Of a stretch of DNA of 17,644 nucleotides, positions 9,576-17,644 are shown piece after piece. Numbering within the stretch: the first letter of the stretch is position 1; each line of letters opens with the position of its first letter. Source of the DNA: GYS-P2D sp964414425 (GTDB lineage Bacteria; Bacteroidota; Bacteroidia; Chitinophagales; Saprospiraceae); NCBI GenBank assembly GCA_964414425.1, contig CAYPWL010000054.1:1-17644 (forward strand). Reading direction: 5' to 3'. A program made the translations under genes and the position numbers. The notes under the pieces were generated by a model. It searched no databases, was not told the DNA's origin, and worked only from the letters and a program-made list of their open reading frames with translations.

Positions 9576-12500
9576 TACACAGTTGTCGGAACTAATATTG
9601 GCCGTAGCTACAGCGGGGCATAAATCAGTATCTCTGCTGGCTTTGATGACATAGTCCGCCTCAACCATACTATTAAAAGTATTTGAAGGGCCAGATTGTC
9701 TTAAAACTTCTGCTCCGTTAGGCAAGACTTCGAAGAATTGATAATTATCAAAGCCAAGGTCTGCCTCTATTGTACCACCGAATAGTGGGTGATTACAAAC
9801 CTCATCATCTGTGATTGCTAATACATTAATTGGCAATACCTCTACAGTAAAGTCAAAAGTATATGAGCAGGTCGCACTTGCGGTTATCGTAACGGTATAT
9901 GTATCTGTAAGACCTGGTGTAATACCGCATATCTCAGGATCAGACATATCTAGATCATCGCCTAATGTGGCAGAGCCAGTCTGTGTGATTTCTATAATTG
10001 ATCCATCAGCAATATTATCTGGGATCATAAGGTCAGGATCTATGCATTCTCCCTCACATACTTGGAAAGCTAAGTTAACAGGCGCATAATCGCCTACACT
10101 TTTTAGTTCCAAAGTTGCTTCGGAGATACAGTCACCGATACCTTCTGTGGCTGTCAACACTACAGGAACATCGACTCCAAAACCGGAATTGAGTGTAACA
10201 CTTAGAGTGCTTCCATCAGATACAATTGTTCCGCCTTCTGCCGGTTCTAATGTGAATGTATAATCACCACATATATCTGTCATGAAGGCCTCTCCTGCAC
10301 ATAGTACTACACACTCTACGGTGTCTAAAAATGCTGGAGGTACGTTATCAAAAGGAGTGGTGAACTCATCACATACACATCCCGTCTCAAATGATTGCCT
10401 TAGTATAACAGGACAGGCTTGTACGGCTGGAATATCAACGCACATTGAAATAGTGACAGTCTCACCTGGATCGGCACTTACTGCGACATGATCAAAACCT
10501 GCTAACTCTGCATCGACAACAGCGTCAAACAAACCGTCAGCCAAAACGTCATCGTGAACACCGACACGGATATCACCGGTATAATTGACCTCACCGGGGT
10601 TGAATAAATCAATCTCATAACAGAATCGCTCGGGGTCGGTGCCCGCACTGCATTCTCTATTCATTCTTACATCAACAGTTTCAAGAGGAGGTCCTAATTC
10701 TAATACTACTGAAGAGTTGATACTATTTTGTACAAATACTCCACACATCATACCTGGCGCAGTCTCACAGACTACTGCGGGCTCGAATGACTTGACATCC
10801 ATACCCAAAAGTATAGGTCCACACTCGGCTGTCATCGGTTGATCCGCCATAAACTGAACACTAAACTTCTGTCCAGGATTCAAAGGTGGAGAATCAAAAC
10901 ATACCTCTATATTTTCGCCTACAACCTCTTCAGATATATCCGAAGGTGTATACGCAGGAGACGTAAAAGTCACTGAGCCTGGAACATATGTCAATGCGCT
11001 CATAGGTATAGTCAAACAGGTCTGTACACTGTCTGAAGTAGGGTTTTCGCTGATATTAAGTGCTGTGAGGCCAAAGGTTGCAGGCCCTCCAGTACAAAAT
11101 ATTTCTCGAGGTTGAGCCGTGGTAAGGATCTGTGCGTTATCTCTAGGGTCTGCACCATTGATAACAAGTGGTGGCGAATTGACCAAGCCTGAGGTTAAGA
11201 CACCAGGTCCACAAGGATCCGAAACATTCGTTTCTGTTGTGAATGATGATCCCGAGATAAAATTATCACACTCTGTTGTCGCAATAAATCTAAAGGATAC
11301 GTTATTACTATCAGCATCGGCGAAAACGCCCGGAAACCCGTTATTGACTATGTCTGTACTATAGTCATCATCTTGAATTGTATAGCTCTGTCCATTTGCT
11401 GTAGGTTGCGGATCAATCGGGAGCCAAGGGCCAAAATTACCCGTAAGGCCTACGTCACCTCCAGGGTAAGCTGCCTCCCAACTACCTGGCACTATATTAA
11501 CACCAGGAGGGATATTGATAACGGTTTCGAGATTTAACAACGTAACTTGTCTTGTATTACGGACCCTTACAAAGAAAGTGTCTGTCATACAGAGATCTGC
11601 TGTTGTAGGTGTATTATACCACTCTGTCTGTAGATCTGCTTCGCCTGCTATGTAAGCGTAACAATCCTCTCCTGATCCACATGTACCGCTCCCTCCAAGT
11701 GCGACTGTGACATCAGGCGGAGCGCAGCCCGAGACTGCGCTAACACATATCTGTGGTGGTGGCAATGGAGCAACTGGACAAAATAGTAAAGTAGTTCCTA
11801 TAAATACTGTCTCACAAGCTCCAGGAGCAAGGGTAGTCGCATTTGTTTCTATAGAGTAAGTCCTAAATGTTCCGTCGTCAGCTACTAGTGCTGTGGTTAA
11901 AGGAACTGTCCCTTGAGCGTCGCTGAAGGCACCCATAAAACGTACACTATTAGGTATAGTGACTGATCCCGCTACTCCCATCTGAGTGGCGGTTGCATCA
12001 GCATTACAGAATTCAAATTCTTGATACTCAATACTTGTACCTGGTGAATTTGACGCGATTAAATCATCACCTTGATTTTCTGATGACATACCTGCATCAG
12101 GTATCCTATTATCATTGACTACGAAGTCTCTGCTCGATTCATCTAATTGAAAGTGTAAGGTATCTAAGTTTAGCTGTGTGTACCAATTAGAACCTTGAGC
12201 AAATGAAAGTTCATCACAATAGCTCTCAGCCATTTGAGCACCGTTAGAAAAATTACAAATATATCCTGTAGGATCCCTCGGTGCATCGCATATATCTGAC
12301 CAATCATAAATCAACTCATAATCAATGGTGAAGGGTCCTGGACATAAGGCACATAGATCGTAGCTAAGACATATGCTATCATTATTCATTAGTCCTACCC
12401 CTAAGGCCCTAATCCCTTGTGATGCAAGATCAAAAACTACTTTACCGTCTCCAATAGAAGCATCTTCGGTAGCACAAATATCTCCGGGTACACTCGCAAC

Positions 12501-15500
12501 AGAAGTACAAAAAGCATTTATCGTACTATCTACAGTTACAGCAGTTTGTTGGCCGTCAAAATCTGTTACAATTGGATTGCCACAGTATGCAAATGGTCCG
12601 AACATAGGTGCATCTACATCATCAATATGTACTATCGGCTTAAACTCACAAGCGTACCATCCAGTAGGCGGTGGAGTAGTCACCGTAAACGTGTGTTTAG
12701 CCGCTCCGCCACAGTTATCAAGATCTAGTTCTGTGATAGCTGATACACCACCAAAGTCCGCCACGTTGACAAGTGGAAAAGAGCCGCAAGATGTAGAGTT
12801 AAGTGTATAACAATAATTTGGAACTCGGGGACTGACTGCATCAAAGTTATACATGGTTAACTGAGGTCGCACACTCAGCGCATTATTGACAGGTGGTGCT
12901 TCGCCTGCAGCTATAGCAGCTGCTCTAAATGGGTTGCGTTTCATAGGGAACTCCATATACATCCTAATTGTATCTCCTACTTGAAAATCAAAGGCATCAA
13001 AAAATTCTTGAAGGCAATCTCCTCCTGTACTGCTAGTTACAAGTCCACATCCGTTACTTTGAGTAGCGTTCCTAACGAAGAGTTGAGTGGTGTGTAAATT
13101 ATCAAAACCATCTCGGCTACTGTTACCTGCAGTGGAATTAGTAACGTCAAAATCTGTGGTGAGGTCTGGAAGACCTCGATCAGCATATGCTGGAAATCCG
13201 GAGCTTACCCCCCCGGTGTTACATTCTGGGAAATCGCCAAATGAAAACTCTACTGGTGTACCTCCTTCTTTTATTACTTCCCATTTTGTCACGCCTCCTG
13301 CTCGACTATCTGGCACCAAGGGTAGCTCTTCGTTGTTCAATGATCCAGAGGCGCTCTGCATTCTTGCTGAAAACAGCCACATATTCATATTATTAATGGC
13401 ATCTAAATCTCTTATATCGTACTCAACACATAAGGCCATCGTATCTCCTACACCAAAATTGGTCAAATCAGCGGGGCAGTTATCCAGTATGGTTTGTCGA
13501 TCCACTTTGGTTGTCATGGTGTGGTCAGTATAACCAAGGTTTTTTCTGGTTACCTCTATATTATGACCTACCAAACAAGGACAATCATTAAAATTTGGAT
13601 CTGATGCAAACTGAGTATTCTTACAAGCTCTTACAATCGTACAATCACAATCTGGGCAAAACTCTGTCACCTGTTGAGATACTGCCACGAACTGAATAGG
13701 ACCACAATATGCCGTGTCCAATTGTAGCTGCATCTTATAACATACCATATCATTAGCTGCGCCACCATCAATGGTAAGCATTCTCGTTCCTTCATCCATT
13801 GGGTCCGGTGTCATAAATACAGCAGCTGCATCCGCTATAGGCACATCTGCGCCCCCATCAGCGCTAAAGCTAATGGAGCCTGGCACAACTTCATAATCTT
13901 GAACTATTCGTGAATCTCCAGCAAATGTTAGCTTTAATCCATACGAAGCACCTGAAGGGCATGGTGTTATATTTTCAGAGTCGAAACTGTAGCAAAATTC
14001 ATAATCGATAGTTGCTGGTGGTAAGGGAGTTGGTGAATTAGAAGCAGTTCCATGCAAACCAAAGTCATATCCTAATATCGGGCTATCGTCCGTGCCCAAA
14101 TTATCTTCATTCTCATTAGAAACAGCCGTAGGACCATAGTTTAGGTTGAAAGCATCAACAGGCGGGAAGCGATTGAAAGCGTTTCCACAATTTGATCTTG
14201 CCTCAACGAATAAAGTGGCAAAAGAACAATTAATGGTAGGGCACTCTAATGAGGATGGATTTACATCCATTACACCACATACCACTTCCATATCTATCTC
14301 AAGGCTTACCGAAGCTCCTCCTTCTAAATCATCAAAAAATCCATCACCATCGGCATCGGTCAATCCTGATCCTGAGATCTCGGCTAAACTGTCGAAATTA
14401 ATCGTGAGATCATCTCCTATCCATTCGTAATCATCCTCGGATAAGGCTACACCTGCAACTCTCACAGCTGCTATCCCTAAATTAGTTCTTTCACAAGTCT
14501 CATACCCTATTGTTAAATCTGTATAGGTATTTTGGATACCCGCTCCTCCCGGGTTTTCAAGTGTTAATGAGATTGTACCTGCATTACCACATACTTCTAA
14601 TGGCCCACTAAAACTAGCTGTGGCAATAGGATCAGCTGCCCCATTCGGTGAAACCTCAACCGTTGCCGTCTGCGAAGTCGTGTTACATACTGCGTCATTA
14701 CAGCCAAATGAGGCTAAATATACAGGATTGAAAATACTACTAGCAGGACATAAGTCAGCTTGATAACATACTTCAAAGGTTATTCTCTCTCCAGTATTGA
14801 ATTCGTTATCCGTTGGGTTAGGAGATGCATTTGTCAAGAAGTAAGATCCGTCTACAATTGCTGTTGTTGTAGTATCACTAGCTGTCATAAATGGCAAATC
14901 AATGCCATTAGCAGACATACTTACTATAGAAACATTAGGATCGTTCGTCGGAAAATTATTCACCGAGAACTCCATCTCTTGTAATGAGGCTTGTAGACCA
15001 TCTTGAGATACTACCATAGTCTGACAGAAAGGGTCTCCTAATCTGGTTAAGGTTCTCGTTATTGGAACCACTGTATTCATATTGAGTTCAGGACGTTTAA
15101 GGCCTGAGTTAAGTTCTTCTTCTAAGTCTAATGTTCCTTCACATTCAATGATATTACCCATTGTGTCTTGATATAGGAATTCGTACTCAAAGGACACTCC
15201 ATTTACCATCGACAGATCAAGATCACAATTGGCTCCAATACCAATATTTGCAACCATTACATTCTCCGGGTCTGTGACTCCGCTTAAAGTAAATGTCGGA
15301 GAAGTAGGTGATCCTCCTGCAAATGCAATGGAGGTATTACCTCCAAATTGTGTATTTGCAAACCCACCATACTCTGTTCCATTTTCTAATAGGACAGTCA
15401 GATCAAAACCTAATATATCACCAGGTGCGTCTGTAAAGATCAAGAGAGATAATGTGTCTGGATCACCACACTGACTTGTATTGTCAAATTGTGGAAATCC

Positions 15501-15710
15501 AATAGTACCTCTCAAGTCTTCGAATTGAATGACTGGGCACTGAGCATTAAGATCAAATGCTAATGCCGAAGAAAAGAGTATTACAATGAGCGAGATGCGC
15601 TGGTAGAATCCTCGTCTTAGTCTATCTAAATAGGATATTACACCACTCTTGCTCAAAGGGTGCATATCACAACATGACGAAGAATTAGGGAGGAATACGA
15701 ATTGTTTCAT
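5705..15710 (-). CDS. Giant DUF11-repeat surface protein, N-terminal part (interrupted by assembly gap)
   Basis: This part encodes 3,335 residues from ATG 15708-15710; with the part past the gap the protein has at least ~3,970. Residues 1-57 hold a secretion signal with an unusually long start: basic stretch RLRRGFYQR (30-38), hydrophobic core ISLIVILFSSALAF (39-52), likely cleavage after NAQ57. A second ATG at residue 16 (15663-15665) would shorten it. Residues ~58-2045 are a non-identical series of Cys-containing beta-sandwich-like segments, some DUF11-like (near 1360, 1540 and 1690), with a DADGDG calcium-loop motif near 452. From residue 2046 (position 9575) the DUF11 tandem array begins. 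No catalytic residues, transmembrane helix or sortase motif are seen. It is probably an exported, extended adhesin or surface-layer-like rod. Export by the type IX system would suit Bacteroidota, but no such gene is in the window. Upstream is 686 bases of non-coding DNA, so it is likely transcribed from its own promoter. Confidence 0.9.
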
Positions 15711-15872
15711 TACGATTGCTTTAGACTTGAATTACATTTTTGTTTTACCTGATTGAGGTTTTATAACATTTATTGTATTCTGGGTATTGGTAAGGTTCGA
15801 AATCAGTTTTTGACTGGATTTATCTATTGTATTAACACCGCATACTTAGTGATTCCCTTAGTCAGCAAGCGC

Positions 15873-15916
15873 ATTAGATTGTTGTGTAGTCTAATTGTAG
15901 AGTTGTTTAAAACTCT
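15873..15916. repeat. Two adjacent short stem-loops upstream of the giant gene
   Basis: ATTAGA (15873-15878) pairs with TCTAAT (15890-15895), and AGAGTT (15899-15904) pairs with AACTCT (15911-15916). Both are perfect six-base stems, about 160-200 bases upstream of the giant gene's start. If transcription starts further upstream they would sit in its 5' leader. No T-tract follows on the minus strand, so they are not terminators. Chance is possible. Confidence 0.25.
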
Positions 15917-16149
15917 GATACCTACTGAGGTTAATTGAGAATGCGATATTTTCTTCATTTCAATATTTCTTAAGCTCTTGTCCATTAATAGATGCTTAGC
16001 CTTATAAAATTGATTGATGATCTAATGCTATAACTTAAGCACAGAATAGTTTTGATTACTGTAATTCTACTTCCTGTACTACTCTATACCGCTTGAGGTA
16101 GAGCAAATATGATGCTAAAAAGTAATACGCTCACACACATTATACATCT

Positions 16150-16179
16150 TTAACATATGTATTATTCTGTATATGTTAA
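16150..16179. promoter_or_regulatory. 9-bp inverted repeat with 12-base spacer, operator-like
   Basis: TTAACATAT (16150-16158) and ATATGTTAA (16171-16179) are perfect inverted copies around a 12-base spacer. Centres are 21 bases apart, two helical turns, the geometry expected for a dimeric regulator binding one DNA face. It lies about 440 bases upstream of the giant gene and downstream of the decayed paralogue. No T-tract follows on either strand, which argues against a terminator. Whether the HTH protein encoded at 3325-3579 binds it is unknown. Confidence 0.35.
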
Positions 16180-16307
16180 TTTTATACTAAGCAAAGGGTG
16201 GATTTATAAAAAACCGAACAGTAATACCTAACTGATGGATTAGCAACTGTTGTGCTGTGCAAGTTCTCTATCTTATAAATATCTCTTTCTCAGAAATCTA
16301 CACTGAC

Positions 16308-16370
16308 AGCCATTAATAAATGGCTATAGATAATGAAAAATCTATTCTTCTTTCTCACCAAATAGAAGAA
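16308..16370. repeat. Three consecutive perfect stem-loops
   Basis: AGCCATT/AATGGCT (16308-16314 and 16319-16325), ATAGAT/ATCTAT (16326-16331 and 16340-16345) and TTCTTCT/AGAAGAA (16345-16351 and 16364-16370) follow each other almost without spacers. They lie just past the terminator of the decayed paralogue, read on the minus strand. They could be a remnant of a structured transcript end or of a small mobile repeat. Low base complexity makes chance a real alternative. Confidence 0.3.
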
Positions 16371-16396
16371 GGAGCAATTACATCTTGCTGAACAAA

Positions 16397-16429
16397 AAAG
16401 GCCCATCGAATATAATTCGATGAACCTTT
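16397..16429 (-). terminator. Rho-independent terminator of the decayed giant-gene copy
   Basis: CATCGAAT (16404-16411) pairs perfectly with ATTCGATG (16415-16422) around a three-base loop. It is extended by AAAGG (16397-16401) with CCTTT (16425-16429) across a 2x2 internal loop. On the minus strand the hairpin ends in CCTTTTTT. It starts 18 bases after the stop codon of the decayed gene at 16447, so it is that gene's own terminator, left behind. Confidence 0.75.
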
Positions 16430-16446
16430 ACTATTCGCTTTATAGT

Positions 16447-16735
16447 TTAGTCATTACAGTCTTCTATTCTTATTTCGACTATACACTGAGTTCTACTTCA
16501 AAGTTTACATTCAAGATCGTACTTTACTTTGCATTGTAAATTATGGTGGCTCTGCTTCCATCCTTATTCGAAGCTTCAATAGTTCGGTTAGTCTGGAATT
16601 CGATATTCCGACCATTTGCCATATTGTCCTCTCTCGAATTAAGAATGAAAACCTGATCAAGATCTGAAATCAACTCAGATGGCCATGCAGTAAGTTCAGG
16701 ACACTCAAGATGCGAATCCTCAATATATGAGTTCT
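16447..16735 (-). pseudogene. Decayed 3' end of a second giant surface-protein gene
   Basis: On the minus strand this stretch matches the last ~95 codons of the giant gene (3692-3970). Shared runs include PSELISD, NIEFQTNRTIEASNK, IIYNAK and NFEVEL, and both end CND-stop. By hand I count about 54 identical residues of 71 aligned over the conserved part. It is broken: CAA has become TAA at 16524-16526 (in the place of the Gln in AKQST), and one base is lost at about 16478-16488, shifting frame before the final EIRIEDCND. One extra codon (Trp) lies near 16680. Similarity fades upstream of about 16735, so only the tail survives. It is a truncated paralogue from an earlier duplication, and its terminator is still present. 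Confidence 0.88.
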
Positions 16736-16869
16736 ATATGATGCATCCCCTACTTCCTCCATATGTCCAAATTGTTATTGAATAGATTCCGTCAATTGGA
16801 GCTCTCCATAAGAGTAGACATTAGGTTAAGTTGATTGACAGTTATTGCTTACTGTTAAAATAAGACAAA

Positions 16870-17186
16870 ATGTCAATGATTAGAAAGAGATACACCAAGG
16901 CTGAGAAATTAGCCTAGTAAATCAGTCTTTAGAAAAAGGGGGTCACCTCTCAGAGTTATCTGAAAGATAATCGATACATATCAATACTATTAGTCGCTGG
17001 CGCCGGGAGTTTTCTGCTTACAAGCATGATTCTTTTCCAGGTAATGGTAAAGAAAGGCTTACCGAGGAACAAAGAGAATTGCACCGATTACGTAAGGAAC
17101 TCAAGGAAGCCCAGCTTGCCAATGAGATCTTAAAAAAAGCCATGGGCATCATCTCTTCACCAAACAGGAAAAGTTTGCTTTCATGA
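16870..17186 (+). pseudogene. IS3 transposase orfA (HTH subunit), broken
   Basis: It starts at ATG 16870-16872 (MSMIRKRYTKAEKLA), then hits TAG. Similarity continues in another frame with VNQSLEKGGHLSELSER, an in-frame TAA, and SIHINTISRWRREFSAYKHD. It then runs to TGA 17184-17186 through a Lys/Glu/Leu-rich leucine-zipper segment (ELHRLRKELKEAQLANEILK, KKAMGII). IS3 OrfA proteins carry an N-terminal HTH that binds the element ends and a leucine zipper for pairing with OrfAB. One frameshift at about 16912-16920 and one internal stop destroy it. Confidence 0.85.
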
Positions 17187-17588
17187 AAAAGTATACAACA
17201 AAGTTTCCTGTGGCGGTGATGTCCAAAATTTTAGGTGTAAGCAGAAGTGGGTACTATAAGTGGCTGATAAACAAGCCTCTACTAAATCTGCGAAGCAGAC
17301 AATTAGATGAACACATAAAAGAAGCCCTCAGCAAAAGTCTAATGACTTACGGAAGTCCGAGAGTTGCACAGCATTTAGGTAAATATGGAATCTCTTGCTC
17401 TAAGACTACTGTAGCCAGAAGTATGCAGCGGCTCAATTTAGTAGCCCGTCCTAAGCGAAAGTATGTGTTAACAACTGACTCAAACCATGATCTTAGAGTC
17501 GCTGATAACTTGCTCGATAGAAAACTTCAAAGTAGCGCAGCTCAATACTTGTTGGGTTAGCGATATCACCTTTATTTTATGTTCTTAA
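17183..17588 (+). pseudogene. IS3 transposase orfB, frameshifted and truncated
   Basis: From ATG 17183-17185 the frame encodes 125 residues and stops at 17558-17560. The N-terminal HTH_21-type region is intact: GVSRSGYYKWL (19-29), TYGSPRVAQHL (55-65), ISCSKTTVARSMQ and the LVARPKRKY stretch. After LLDRKL the match shifts frame at about 17526-17531 and continues as CWVSDITFIL to TAA 17586-17588. This includes the first Asp of the DDE triad (in VSDIT), but the second Asp and the Glu are absent. Normal OrfB is about 270-300 residues. IS3 OrfB is the catalytic part of the transposase; this copy is dead. Confidence 0.88.
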
Positions 17589-17628
17589 ACCCGTTTGAGC
17601 AAGCTCAACGTACTTACTGAACATAAAA
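17575..17628. repeat. Nested inverted repeat at the broken right end of the IS3 remnant
   Basis: TTTTATGTTC (17575-17584) and GAACATAAAA (17619-17628) are perfect inverted copies, 34 bases apart. Between them TTGAGC (17595-17600) and GCTCAA (17603-17608) form a second inverted repeat. The outer left arm begins where orfB similarity ends, so this may mark the junction of whatever truncated the IS. It could also be a terminator for a gene off the right edge. Confidence 0.4.
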
Positions 17629-17644
17629 AATGCCGCCCTGGGGC
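17623..17644. terminator. Possible left half of a terminator cut by the window edge
   Basis: The window ends in a run of As followed by TGCCGCCCTGGGGC, much more GC-rich than its surroundings. If the next bases are GGCA plus Ts, this is a bidirectional terminator. Read on the minus strand, the GC stretch is already followed by TTTTTT. The other arm is not visible, so this is a guess from partial symmetry. Confidence 0.25.

Larger units (their letters stand above)
15711..16396. other. Non-coding region upstream of the giant gene
   Basis: About 690 AT-rich bases without a convincing gene. A 61-codon plus-strand frame at 15753-15938 has no recognisable domain and overlaps hairpins, so I do not call it. 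The giant gene's promoter must lie here on the minus strand, but I found no clean TAnnTTTG element. Notable structure: two small stems at 15873-15916, a 9-bp inverted repeat at 16150-16179 and three stems at 16308-16370, listed separately. Confidence 0.6.
16870..17588 (+). mobile_element. IS3-family insertion sequence remnant
   Basis: The plus strand carries orfA followed by orfB in the usual IS3 arrangement with ATGA overlap at 17183-17186. Both frames are damaged. The element stops about 130 codons into orfB, before most of the DDE catalytic core. I could not identify a left terminal inverted repeat upstream of 16870. The right end is missing, since similarity ends at about 17579 where another inverted repeat begins. 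The element cannot encode an active transposase. Its place next to the truncated giant-gene copy suggests a role in that deletion. Confidence 0.85.

Noticed and set aside
12373..12810. Plus-strand frame of 145 codons inside the giant gene
   Set aside because: It lies wholly antisense to well-formed Cys-containing secreted-protein sequence and shows no domain of its own.
15540..15560. Cys58 straight after the signal peptide considered as a lipoprotein site
   Set aside because: The preceding residues are Asn-Ala-Gln, which does not fit the lipobox, where a small residue precedes Cys; ordinary cleavage after Gln is more likely.
15753..15938. Plus-strand 61-codon frame upstream of the giant gene
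   Set aside because: No recognisable motif, AT-driven composition and overlap with two stem-loops; more likely non-coding.
16870..17588. Programmed -1 frameshift of an active IS3 element
   Set aside because: orfA has an extra frameshift and an internal stop, and orfB lacks most of the catalytic core, so the frame changes are decay and not programmed.

Overview
The window looks like an accessory, surface-protein region of a Bacteroidota genome, most likely a Saprospiria-type marine or aquatic heterotroph. That lineage is an inference. It rests on giant secreted proteins with signal peptides ending in 'SAQ'/'NAQ', HYR, DUF2341 and DUF11 modules, a C-terminus ending in Gly-Cys-Asn-Asp, moderately AT-rich DNA and the absence of obvious Shine-Dalgarno sites. 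No rRNA, tRNA, CRISPR array or housekeeping gene is visible.

Layout, left to right. (1) Positions 1-3071, minus strand: the first 1,023 codons of a secreted DUF2341 + HYR-repeat protein that runs off the left edge. (2) Positions 3325-3579, minus: an 84-residue stand-alone LuxR/GerE-type DNA-binding protein. (3) Positions 3692-15710, minus: one giant gene for a surface protein of at least about 3,970 residues. It is broken in this assembly by a 100-N placeholder (5605-5704) that falls inside its DUF11 repeat array. Its order is signal peptide, about 2,000 residues of Cys-containing beta-sandwich-like sequence, at least ten DUF11 units with Asp-rich linkers, then a Cys-containing C-terminal module. 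(4) Positions 15711-16446: non-coding DNA with several inverted repeats and a good minus-strand terminator. (5) Positions 16447 to about 16735, minus: a decayed copy of the last ~95 codons of the giant gene, with a frameshift and an internal stop. (6) Positions 16870-17588, plus: an IS3-family insertion sequence remnant in which both orfA and orfB are broken. (7) Positions 17575-17644: a nested inverted repeat and possibly half of another terminator.

The three intact genes share strand and order (giant protein, then HTH regulator, then DUF2341/HYR protein). They could be one co-regulated cell-surface cluster, but operon structure cannot be shown from sequence alone. The decayed 3' end shows that a second gene of the same family once lay just upstream, so the locus probably held tandem giant surface-protein genes, one of which was lost by deletion near an insertion sequence. 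I see no enzyme or defence system. The most interesting points are the repeat-rich giant protein with its hidden gap, the decayed paralogue with its terminator still attached, and the operator-like inverted repeats in the intergenic DNA.
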